A stretch of DNA of 64,000 nt from Gambelia wislizenii. Its lineage: Eukaryota; Chordata; Lepidosauria; Squamata; Crotaphytidae. The stretch lies in NCBI GenBank assembly GCA_030847615.1, contig JAUMIR010000011.1, forward strand, positions 38,237,001 to 38,301,000, written 5' to 3'. The translations under genes and the position numbers were made by a program. Shown one piece after another: positions 11,301-24,200 of the stretch (positions are counted from its first letter, which is position 1; every line of letters begins with the position of its first letter). The notes beneath the pieces were generated by a model, which was not told the DNA's origin, did not search any database, and saw only the letters and a list, made by a program, of their open reading frames with translations.

Positions 11301-14300
11301 CTTCTGCATTCCTTTCTGGCTCTTGTAAAATTGGCCAGCAGTATAGGAATCCCAGGTCAGGCTGAACCCTTTTTAGCTGCCCAATTCCCCATCAAAGAAA
11401 ACAAAACATGCAGATTATGATAGCAGGCTAACTTCAACATTAGTCTCATCCAGAGTTGTTGTTGTGTGCCTTCAAGTTGTTTTCAACCTATGGAGATCCT
11501 ATGGCAAACCTGTTATAGGGGTTTTCTTGGCCAGATTTGCTCAGAGGGGGCTTGCCTCCCTGTGAGGCTGAGAGAGTGTGAGTTGCTCAAGGTCACCCCA
11601 TGAATTTCCATGGCTGAGCAGGGATTCGAAGCCTGGTCTCAAGTCATAGTCCAACACTCAAATCCATGCTGGCTCTCCCCAGATAGAGCAGACCCATTTA
11701 CATGAATGGGACTTATGTAGCAGTGCATAACAAGTCCTGCTCAGTTCAGTGGTTCCACTCTAGTTGGGATGATTGCTGGATTTTGTCCAGGGGGACCCGA
11801 CTATCTCAAGCCTGCTGTAAAAACAGGCCGATGACAGATAACGTTTGAAACAGAGAGCAATAAACACACTGTACGCAATGGCTGTGGCATTAAACACATT
11901 GCAACATGTGCCAACTGAAGGAACTAAAAACAAGGAGATGGACGTTGAAGCCTCTGGAGTCGCTGTCTCCATGTCAGTGATTATTAATGTCAGAACCTAA
12001 GCAATCTCTCTAGGCCAGGGTGTGTGCAAGAGCAGATGGGAACTGGAGAACCCCAGTGTACCCAAATCCTGGACTTGCCCAGAATTCTGCTCCCACATTA
12101 ACCACCCAAAAGCCTTTGGGAAACCTGCAAGCAGAGAGAAAAGGAAACAGCGACTGGGTCAGAGGCACAACGGCCTCCCTTTCTGAAAACCAGACTACTT
12201 GGCATCTCTTTCCCAGCATCAGGCCAACTCCACTCCTGAAGGCAATGTGAACCTGGAGGGATGGATGGAGAAGGGCTCCTCCCTCCCTCCCCCCCCCATG
12301 AGCAACATACTGTTGGGCAGGATCGTTGGCTGCCAGCCGCTCAGCATCTTGTTGAGCTCCTGCACGAAGGTCAGGTAGTAGAGGTCCGTGAAGATGTTCA
12401 CCATGCGGTTGTTCTCCAGCAGGTACTGGGAAGCAGGCATGGGGAAAAGACCGCGGGTTTAGAACGGATGTGCAATACCTGCTCCCTCCCACTCCTCTTG
12501 GTTCAGGCGTGGGGTGTCACTCTCTGCCCACCGCCCCCCCCCCTTGGACAGGTGAAATCTTGAGTCAGATACAGAAGACAGGGAGGGCACCCCACCCCAC
12601 CCCACTCGGCTGGTCAGATACTGCAGTTCTGCTGTGTAACGAGAAAGTGCCATTGCTTCTTACACAGCATGGAGAGGCAGAAACTGGCTCTGGAGAGTAG
12701 ACTCCTCTCTCCTTCTAGGGCTAGAGGTAAGTAAGGTGAGCGCGAGCGTGTGCGTGTGTGTGTGAGAGAGAGGCTTAATCCACACTACACAAACAACCCA
12801 GTTTGAAACTGGATTATTTGCATAGCTCCTTCTATGGAATCCTGGGATTTGTAGTTTTAAAAGGTCATTAGCCTCCTCTGCCAAAGCGTGATGGTGCCTC
12901 ACCAAACTACAAATCCCAGGATTCCACAGGAAGGAGCCATGGCAAATAATCCACTTTCAAACTGGAGTATTTGTGTACTGTGGATGCACCCAGAGAGAGG
13001 CAGGAGGGGTGGTGAGAGGGTGCATGTATGTGTGGTTTATAACTGTTCCTGGGCCAAGAGAGAAAAGGGCCCAGGTGGGTGGGTGGGTGGGTGGGTGGGG
13101 GGCACACCAGGTCCTCACCTGCTGGATGCCGAGGCAAAGGTAATAGATGCTGTCCGGTTCGTAGCGTTCGCCATTCGGCCGCGTGATTTCCTTGACAAAC
13201 TGGGCCAGGCCATAATTCAGCTCCGCCGCCGTGCAGGCTAGGATGTCTTCTTTGATCCGCATGGGCTTGGCTAGAGGGACCGCAATGGGACGAGAGTTCG
13301 GGCCTCAAGTCCGGGGCAGAGCTGCCTGCAGGGCGCCTGCTCCTTCCCTCCTCTGCCCTGGGATGGCCCGCCTCCTAGGAATCCCCACATCCCCCCTCCA
13401 ACTTACGGCCAAAGCGCAGTTCATCCCCCTTGCTGGTTTCGCCACCGGCGTACTTGGCCTGGACCCAGCTCTTCCAGGCATTCACCCCGTAGGAATAGTT
13501 GAGCGCCGTGCAGCTGGGCTGGCTGCTCATGGAGTCCCGTGAACAGCTTTCTGAGAGCACCAGGCGCTTCTGGCTCTGTTTTTGGGACAAGGGGAGAAAA
13601 GAGGAGGATGGTTTAGTAGGCAGCTTAACATACAGGGCACATCCCAAAATACATAATTAACTAATTAAATGGGGGAAGGGCATGGGAACAAGGAGGCAGA
13701 ATCTGCTGAAGCCTTCCCAGACCCCTTCCACATGCAAAGCTCTTTCTCCACCACGAGGTGCGACTCAATAATGGATGGGCCTGGGCCAAACTCACCTTGC
13801 GGATGGCCCGAGGCAAGTCTTGTTCTGCTGAGACATCCTCTGGACCCACCAGGCCGCAGTCGAAAAGGAAATCCACGCTGGGGTTAATGTCCAAGGGATC
13901 TGGGGAGGGAAGAAAGCCGGAGTGGGAGGGTGATTCCCCCAAGATGCACGCAACCCTCCGGAAGTTTCTATTAGAGCACAAGCCCCTCACTCGTCCCAGG
14001 CAGAGGGGAAGCAGAGGTTTAGTCATGAGAGCTGCTGTTTTTGACCACAACTTGGAATTGTTATCTCTTTTAGCAACAACTCCCAGAATCCCCCAGCCAG
14101 CATGGCCCAGGGCATTCTAGAACTTATCTAAAAAAGAAATAATAATAATAATAATGATAATAATAATAATAATTTATTTATTTATTTCCCACCTTTCTGC
14201 CTATGGTGGGACCCAAGGCAGCTCACATTTTAAAAACAACAATAGATAAAAACATAATACAATAAATAAGAATTAAAAGAGATTAAACTACTATATAAAT

Positions 14301-16878
14301 AAAATTCCATGTAAGTGATAAAACAAGAAGGAAAGAAAAAAAAAGAGGCTCTGCTTTTGACCTAAGAAATCAACCACAGCTTCCTTCCACAACAAACAGC
14401 CTTCAAATGCTCCGAAGAAGGCGCTGTTTAGCCTGCCAACCGTTGCCAGAGACCACAGGGCTTTTATGGAGGGACACGGATCCATAGGGCCATAGGGCCA
14501 CAGGGCATCCTGCTGTGCTTCTTAAGCTATCTGGTGGGGGAGACTAATTCCCCCCCACTTCCCAATGTGTCAGCAACAGCACCATATTTGTGCCCATTGG
14601 CTAAAACCGTTTCTTTCTTTCCTGGAAACTCTCCAGGAACTGACAGCAGATGATTCAGGGACCGGCATGGGACCATGGACCAACACTTCTGAGTAGTGTT
14701 TTTCTCTTTTAAATTATTGTATGTTTTTAATCTTCTAAATTTAATATTGTTTTAAGGGGTGGGTGGGTTAGGGTACTAATGTAGTTATGGGATTTTAATG
14801 CTGTAAGCCGCCCCGATTGCGTTGCAGAGGGGCGGGATAGAAATAAATGTTATTATTATTAGCAGTAGTAGTACTGTGCTAAAGCATGTAGCCATTCCCT
14901 TTGGTATGTCCTCTTCATGCTGGGCGGAGGGGTGACATTACTTCATCCCCACCACACCGCCACCATCAACCCCAGGTGGCCTTCCTCCTTACTTTTGGGG
15001 AAGTCGGCTTCCAAGTCCTGGCCCGGCTCATCGAGGACGTTGGCCATCTTGACAGCCATGGCCAGCACGTCGTCTCGGGCCGGCCCAAAGAGGTCACAGT
15101 CTTCCAGGAGGCCCTCTGCACTCTGGTTACTCACTAGATCTGTGGAGACAGACATGAGTCAGACACCGGCCCTACTAGAGATGTGAAGGCCTGGGGGGAA
15201 AAATGGAAAAATTCAGGGGGGAAAGTTTTTTTTTTCAGTTTTTTTTTCCTGAAGCCTTTTTTTTGGGTTTTTTTCCCTAAAAAAATGAAAAAAGGAAGAA
15301 AGTCAATTAAGGAATGTTTTATTTTAGTATGATGAATAAAATCTTTAAGACAATAATAATAATTAATAATAATAAAATTTATTTTTACCCTGCCCCTCTG
15401 CTAAAAACAATCGGGGCAGCTTCCAACAATTAAAACGCTACAATGCCGACTAAAATCCCTAAGCACCACCCACCCCCATAAAAAGACATTAAACAGTATA
15501 AAAGTAAAAACCACCTTACTAAATCACATTAAAAAACAAATACAAACAAGACTAAAAGAGGCCAGGAGACGCAGCTCCTGAGACCGGGATCTAATCGGGA
15601 AAGGCCTGTCAAAAGAGATCCGTCCTTAGTGCTTTTTTTAAAGCTACTCAAGCTCATCATCTGACGGATCTCGTTTGGCAGGCCATCCCAACTATGATAA
15701 TGTTATGCCAAATCAAATTGTACATAGTCACATTTTATGTTCCTAAAGTAAGAGAGTCACTTTCAGTCTGTAAGAAGTGCTAACATTGCATTTTTTTCCA
15801 TTTTTTTCTGAAAACTTCCATTTTTTTCTGGGGAAAAAAAACAATGGGGGGAAAAAACGTTTTCCCCCCATGGCTTAAAAATTTCCAGAATTTTTACATC
15901 TTTAGGCCCTTTCCAAATGGCCCCTGCTAGGATCGGAGAAAGAGCAAGGGAGGCAGAAGGTTCTGGACCTGCCTGGCAGGAGGAATCGGGACTCCGTGAG
16001 GGGAAGGCAGAAGGCGACCTAGCAGGTGCCGAGCCAGCCAATCACAGCCCTCAGAATGCAGTGGGAGGAGCAATGGGGGCGGGGCATACAGGCAGAGAGC
16101 CTTGGCAGTTTAACTGCCACATTCTGCTCAACTGCCTGTGTTGGGCAAAGGAGGTTGTCCTGGCAGGGACTATCCCGATGGCTTCAAATTGGGAATTTTA
16201 AACTCTGTACTGATCGTTTTAAAATGTCTTTGTCTTAATGTGAAGTCGAAGGCTTTCACGGCCGGCATCTATAGATTTTCCTTGGGATTTTTCCAGGCTA
16301 TGAGGCTGTGTTCTGGAAGAGTTTCTTTCTGACATTTCGCCTGCATCTGTGGCTGGCATCTTCAGAGAATGGTTGTGTAGGTGTGTGTGTGTGTGGAGTT
16401 TATATGCTGTGAACTCCTGTTGGGGAGTATATGTAAATTTGTGTAATTGAATGGTTAGTTTCTGGGTATAGAAATGTAAGGCTTGTTAGTGTCTGTTTGG
16501 CTAATGGTTGGTTGATGGACCATTATCTGCTGGGAATCCCCATGTCCCTGGGTGGAATTCCTTTGTAAGTGTTGAGTTCTGATTCCACTGTACAGGGACA
16601 GGGGGATTTCCAGCAGATAATGGCCCATCAACCAACCATTAGCCAAACAGACACTAATGAGCCTTGCATTTCTATACCCAGAAACTAACCATTCAAATAC
16701 ACAAATTTACATATTCTCCCCAACAGGGGTTCACAGCATATAAACTCCACACACCCACCTACACAACCGTTCTGTGAGGATGCCAGCCACAGACGCAGGC
16801 GAAACATCAGAAAAAAAACTCTTCCAGAACACAGCCTCACAGCCTGGAAAAAACCCAAGGAAAGTCTTAGTCTTACTT

Positions 16879-16918
<40 letters not shown>

Positions 16919-19900
16919 AAAATAAAAACAGTTTCCATTTTTTTACAATAAACCTTGAAAATATTTTTCTATAAGGAACTTTACCCAATAAAATGACATA
17001 CCCGTGCTTTTTATCCTATAACAAACACATAGTTCCTCATTATTTTTTTAACTGTTGTGTATACAATGTGAAGTCGAAGGCTTTCACAGCCGGCATCCAT
17101 AGATTTTCCTTGGTTTTTTTCCAGGCTGTGAGGCCATGTTCTGGAATAGTAGAAAGAAACTATTCCAGAACACGGCCTCACAGCCCGGAAAAAAAACCCA
17201 AGGAAAATCTATGTTGTATATACACTTTTCAAATTTAAATGAATCTTCTATGTAGTCAAAATAAAGAAATGAAACTATAACACAACATATATTCAAGACT
17301 TTGCACCCTACCCCTTCTGATGCATTATGTTCATTTATAAATTTTGCCATTGTTATTTCACTTAATACAGATAAATTGTTACGAGTATGATATATTTCAA
17401 GATTTCAGAAATTTTGAGCTTTTTATGAATATATTTACCTATTTCACTTTTACAACTATCTTTATTGATTGATAATTATGTCTGGAACCCATTTCTTTTC
17501 CATGTAGCTTATCACTTCTTTCTAGCTTTCCTGATGTTTTGTTAATATCCCTTCTTTTAAATAATAAGTAAGTTTGTCCATCTCATACATATCTAAAACT
17601 TTAGTCTTACTTATTTTTAACATGTTGATGTGTTGTTCCCCGCCTCGATCCACAGGGAGAGGCAGGTAAGAATATAACAACAACAACAACAACAACAATA
17701 ATAATAATAATGACATTCAGGGGGAATGTTTACACTGAAATAAGCAGAATGCTTGATGACTAGATGGCCCTTGGGGTCTCTTTTATTTATTTATTTATTT
17801 ATACCCCGCTCTTCAGCCTCAAGGCTATCAGAGCGGCTTACAAATTGTTTTAAGCAACAGCTATTTACACATCTACACTGCATTAAACAGTTTCCAATGT
17901 GTGTTAGCTAATTGCCCCCCACAAGCTGGGTACTCATTTTACCGACCTACGAAAGGATGGAAGGCTGAGTGAACCTTGGAGCCCGCTGGAATCGAACTTG
18001 CAACGTGGTGGCTTGCAGTACTGGCATTTAACCACTGCGCCACCAGGGCTCTTCCAACTCTAGGATTCTCTGATCCTGTGGATGCCTGGGATTTGTAGTT
18101 TCATGAGGTACTCCAAATCCCACGATTCCACAGGATACCGCTGTGCATTCTGAACTGCTCTAACAGCGTAGTACAAAAGAGACCCTGGTTTTATAGCTCT
18201 GCCTGAGTATCAATCATGTGAGGGGTTGTAGAGGAAATCCATCAAGCACACACAAACCTGAGCCCCAAACAGAACACAGCTGCTGGTCTAATGTTATAGC
18301 CACCTTAGGGTAATAATAGTGATAACAATAAACCCAGTGAGTGGTTTATGGGCAAGGCAGGTGATAGGAGCCCTGGATTGGTGCATATGTCCGTACATGT
18401 GTGTGTGAGAGAGCGAGAGCAAGAGCGAGTCTTACACTCATCCTACCGGATTTGTTCTCCTGCTGTACAGAGAAACCATATCCCTTCCACATGGCAATTA
18501 AGACTGAAAAGCCCCCAAGTAAGAAAAGGCAACCAGGTGAGGATGGGAAACTTTTGGGCACACACCCCCATCCACTTCTGTTTTGGCCCCACCCACCATT
18601 AACATGCAGCCTCCAAAACCATCGCCAAAAGGGAATGAGACCTTGAAAAAAGGCTCCCCAATCTGTGGCTGCTGAGGCCAGCAAGAAGTAACTCCGGAAA
18701 ACAACAAGAGTGATCCCATTCAGAGCAACAAGCTTTCCTGTCCCTTTCCTTCCCATTTCTCTTCCCTGTTCCTATTTGCCCAGAAAGTTCCAGGGTGTTT
18801 AAAAACCTGAATTCCAAAGTGGACCTTTAAAAAAAAAAGCGTGGGGGGTTATACTAGCATACTCTGCTTTTATCAGTCGACTGGCATTGGAGGGTCTTTT
18901 TATTATTATTATTTTAAACACTGCCAGGAGAGAAAATACAACTCCACCAAAGCCTAGAAGGCAGTTTCTTGCTCACTCCCTGCAGCAGCCATCATTCGGA
19001 CAGCTTTCCACCCTCATCCCCAGCCTGGCCCAGAAGAACCCCCTCAGGACCTACCGCAAAGGTCTGAGGAGGCTTTGTCCAACTCCTCGGCCTCTGCGAT
19101 CATCTCAGCCATGGCCAGGATGTCCGCTTCCAGGGGGTTGGAGGGGATTTTCACCTTCAGCTCCTCAATGGTCTCCACAATCTTCTCTGTGCTCTCCAGC
19201 GTGGTGGGCAGGAACATTGGCACAGGCACCTGAAGGTGGCAGCAGGGAGGGAGAGAAAAGTTCAGACAGACCTTGCGGGGAGTGGGAGAGGGCGGTTGAA
19301 GCCTCGGAAACCCAACTCACCGGGACAGGCATGGAGAAAGGCATGGGCACTTTCTGGCAGTACATGTTCATGGGCACAGGCACGAAGATCGGCACGGGGA
19401 TGGGCAGCACAACCACCTGGGGCTTCCAGTCGTCCTCTGGCAGGGAAGAAGAGCACGTGCCCATCAAGGGAGGGGGTCCCTTCCCAGCATGCCTCCCTCC
19501 CCAGACCTCCAGAAGGGCTGGCCTTAGATGTGAGCTGTTCACACATATTCAGTAAAGGATTTTGGAGCCTGCAGCTGTTTACTTTGCCTGTTGTAGAGAG
19601 GCACTCACAGCTGCAATAGGTTGAATGAAGTAGATGCCTGCGCTTTGCCAGATCAAGATTTATTGTGTTGTTTACTGCAGACACGCTGCTGCAACCTGGC
19701 ATCGAAAGTCTGCATTTCTACAACCCCTCCCCACTTTACTCCTCTCTCAATGCTGATGCTGCTACTGTAGTTCTGGCTAGATAGAGGAGGAGGGGGGAGT
19801 GTTATGGGGCTGGGCAGGTGTAAAAAGAATTTGCAAGAGGCTTTGTGAACTGAGGTACCTGCGGACCCACGTCTCCTGCCAAGCCCCACAGAGCTGAGGC

Positions 19901-21193
19901 AAAAGCGCCGGGCTGAAAACCAGGCCTCCCCTCACGCTCCCCCATACCTGTCTGACACCCCTTGGACTTCATTTCTATCTTGCACGAAACCCCCCGGTTC
20001 TGCATGAGCGGCTTGCACATGGCGGCCTTGTTCTTCCGTGGGGTGGCCGGCTGCGATGGCGGGGGAGGAGCAGGTGTGGTGGAGGCAGAGCTGTCCTTGG
20101 CAGGCACCTGGATGGACCCAGAGAGGAGGACGTGCATCAGCGGCCAGGGCAGCCAGTTCCCTGGGGCTCCTCTCCCACAAGCCCTCTGCGGTGCCACTGA
20201 CAAGCTCCCGGGATCCGGTCAGAGGCGCAGGATAAGGCAACTGGCCTCCCATGTCAGGGCCGAAGACAGGCCCCCTCCCCTCCTAGCCTCCAAGCCAGAG
20301 CCAACGGCCCCCGGCCACCAGAGCCACCAGCCACTTGGACTTCCTTGACCCACCCGCGCTTAACAAAGCAATGCAGCCCGTTGCCAGAAACCACCCACCG
20401 TGTTGGTCTCTGCTTTCTGGGGGGCGGAGGAGGGCTGCTTTGGTTCCGGGGTCTGGCCTGGAACGGTAAAAGAAGAAAAGAAAAGAAAAGGGGTTTGGAG
20501 TGTGAGCTGCTGCTGTTCCTCTTGCGGTGCCCAGTTTGCATCAGGGCAGGCGGGAGGCCGCGTAGGAAGGCTTTTGCTTGGTGCTGACAGGGCATGGGGC
20601 TTTGCCTGTGAATTCACACGCAAACACACACGTACACTTCTCCGGGTGAGGATGGGGGGATAAACTTCCTTCCCTACAAAGTTGAACACCTGGCCTCTGA
20701 GTAAGGAGGCCCCAAAGTAAGGAGGCCTTGTCAGCAAAGTAACTCGTCAGGAAGTTTACTGGAGCACAGCTGTAATATCTGTGATGCACCTCTATGGGTT
20801 GGCAGAAAACATAAAGCATCTGGGCATGCGACCACACGTGTGCATGAGAAGACAACTAAAGAACCCACCGTCCACTGAAAAACTTCAGGCCAGACCATCA
20901 GCAAGTCAAGGAGGCATACATGTGGCTTATACTGGGAAAACTGGGAGCCAGAGAGGATACTGAATGGTGTAAGTCAAGGCAGAAAAACTGGGAGGAAAGT
21001 GGTGGGACTGGTGCTTCTCCCAACTGCTGCCTCTGCCCCCCATTAAAGGACAGCCTTCATTGCACACTGCATTCTTCAGCACTCTGCATGACCTTTTCCT
21101 TATTCTGTGGATGCACCAAGGCCGCCCCCCCTCCATCTCCCTTCTCACTGGAAGACGTTGGCATTCCCCCGATGCAGAATCCTACCAATCCCG

Positions 21194-21241
<48 letters not shown>

Positions 21242-24200
21242 TTTCTTTCTTCGTAATAAGAGTTCCTAGCCCTTATGACTAATCAATACATATTTGCAAA
21301 TACACATCATGTGTGTCGTATACACAGCAGTCACAACATTGAGCTTTTACCAACAATAGGAAAAAAAGGGTGAAAAAAAGGAAAGGTAAGGAACACACAG
21401 CCTTAACCAGAGCTTTGAAAAGCTGGGCGAGGGAGGGGGGGAGAAGCCTAAACATCCCAGAATCCCCTAGCCAGCTGGCCACCGCTCACCCTAGAGCGCC
21501 AAGGATTGCCGTGCGACAGAAGGATGGAGTGGGAAGGCATAGAAAGCAGAGTCCCGAGCAGAGCCACCAGAAGTGCAAGACGGGGGGGGGGGAGACACCA
21601 GGACCAAGCGAGGGAGGGAAGGGTCCCTCCGTGCTTCCTCACCCCTTTCCCACCAGACCTTCCGGGAGCCCGGAGCACCGCAAGCTCAGAGAAGGAAGGG
21701 CCCGGTGCCCTTTCCCCTTGCCTCAGAGGAGGGGCCTCCCATCCCAGGCAGGACTGACCTGGCCCAACACTGCTTAGATTTTGAGTCTGGGGAGAGGCAC
21801 GGGGTGGGTGGGTGGGTGGGTGAGCATCCCTGGCCTGGCCCGGCCTGGCCCTACACGTGGGACTCTCCGCTGGAGAAGAGAGCGGAGACAGCCGCCCACG
21901 GCAGCCGCCTTGGTGCCTCTCGGCTCAGTGCGGGAGCGACCGGCAGCCCTGGCACCGGCTCCTCCTGGCTGGCCCTGTGTGTCATAGAACCAGAGAGGTT
22001 AGCGATGGAGGGAAGGGGGTGAGTGGGCAGCACATGCCCTGCGAGGTCCCCTCCCATCTCTTCCCACCCCCTCCAGGGGCCAGTGCAGGATCTTGCTCTA
22101 AACGCTCAGCCACTCCCTGGCTGCAGCCAGGCTCCCTTGCAGCTCTCGACTAGCCAAAGCGCCGGCTACTCACTGTTCAGCAGACTCTCGGGCCCTTTCT
22201 GGGTGTCTAGGTTGGGCTGGTTCTGCTGGTTGTAAAACCGCAGCAGGCACTGCTGGTTGCAGAAGTGCTTGATCTGCCCTCGCCAGTGGATAGTTTCCAA
22301 CAGCTTGCCCTGGCGCTTGCAGGCATGGCACCGAGCCGCCTAAACGCCACAGGAGGAAAGAGACGGCAGAGTTAAGACGAGCCCCCACCTGCCAGAAGCA
22401 CAGCAATGGATCTTATTTATTAAAAGAGGCATATCCCACAATATATAAGGCAGAGGTAGGCACGGTGAAGCCCATGGGGGGCATATCAGCCCCCCCAGGG
22501 CCACTCTTTGGCGGTCAATGTTTTTGCCCCAAATTCTCCCATGTGTCCTAAAGGGGACAATGGGGTGCATTCTCACCATATTCTCCACTTGCCATCCTGG
22601 AGATTTTAGGCCCAGGAGCAGCATTTCCTTACAGCAGGAAGTGATCTGGAAGACACTTCCTGTTTTAGAAAAAGACCTTTACTACACCTAAAATGCCCCA
22701 AGAGATCCCCAAAACACGGCAAAAATGCACATGCCCTATAGAGGGCATTTGGGGGCAAAAAGGTTGATTTTTTTTTCTGGCTGTACAGAGTGAGTGCAGC
22801 CCTCCAAGCCCTTGTGAGGTGTCAACGTGTCCTACAGCCTCCAACACTTCCGGACAGAAAACCGTCATACCATAAACTCAACTATAACAAAATTTAAAAT
22901 TATTTGTTGCGTGCTTTCAAGTCATTTCCAACTTATGGCAAGATGAAGGTAAACCTTCATGGGATTTTTTTTGCCAAGGTTTGTTTAGAGGGGGTTTGCC
23001 TTTGCCTTCCACTGAGGCTGAGAGAGTGTGATTTGCCCAAGATCACCCAGTGGGTTTCTATGGCCTGGTCTCCTGGTCTCCAGAGTCCAAACTACTATAC
23101 CACACTTGTTCTCAATTTAAAAAATTAGACTGTTTTTTTAAAAAATAAATTAAAAATTACAATCTAAAACCATTACAGTTGTCCCTTCATATTTGCTGGG
23201 GTTTGGTTCCAGGACCCCCCAAGGATACCAAAATCCATGCATACTCAAGTCCCATTATATGCAATGGCACAGCAAAATGGTGTCCCTTATATAAGATGGC
23301 AAAATCAAGGTTTGCTTTTTGGATTATTATTCTTTAAAGAGTATTTTCAAGCTGTGAATACTTACATCCATGGATACAAAATCCGTGGATACAGAGGGAC
23401 AACTGTATATGACTACTTAAATTAAAACAGTTTAAACTATCCATATGTAGAAATTGGGTGAAATCATTAGACCTCATATGGTTTTATTTAAAAAAAAGTT
23501 TTAACATGGCACTGAACTGAAGCCACCATCAGTACAAATCGGGCATTCCAAAACCAGGATGTCACAGTAGAGAAGATCTCCTCCACTGGTGGGGGAACAG
23601 AGGAGGGACCCTCCAGCAGAGCTCAGTCCCTGGCAGAGTTAATCCTCCAACTACTGAGGTCCCAAGACTTCCAATGGCATGCCCTGGTGACCTGTCAAGA
23701 TTTATCTTTAAACAAACAGCAGGACTCTAACCCTCTGGATAAGAGAGATTAGGTCTTTCAAAAGAAGAAGGCCTAAATCTAACAGTTAGTCCCAATTACT
23801 TAGATCAGATCCACGAACTCAACAAAACTTATATACAGGCTGATATAGCAAGTTCAACAGGGCAAGTTCATGGGCATCTTTCAAAAGTGTTTTAGTTGTG
23901 TAATTCCGCATGGCAAGCGGGTTGGACTAGATGGCCCTTGAGGTACCTTCAAACTCTTAAAGATTCTAGGATTCATTTTTCTATGTCTTCTCTGGTTGGG
24001 ACCCACCAATGGATCTAGGCCACAGCTAAGGCTCAGAGAGCCACTTCTTTCTGCCTCTCTGCTTCCTCCAACCTTTTTGCTCTCTCCATATAACTCACTC
24101 AGTTATCTTTAGCTCTGCCACCTAAACCGGTTGTATAGAATGCTATCTTAAGTAAACCACTGCTAGCTCTGGTCAAATGGATCTGGCCAGGAGGAAATCA

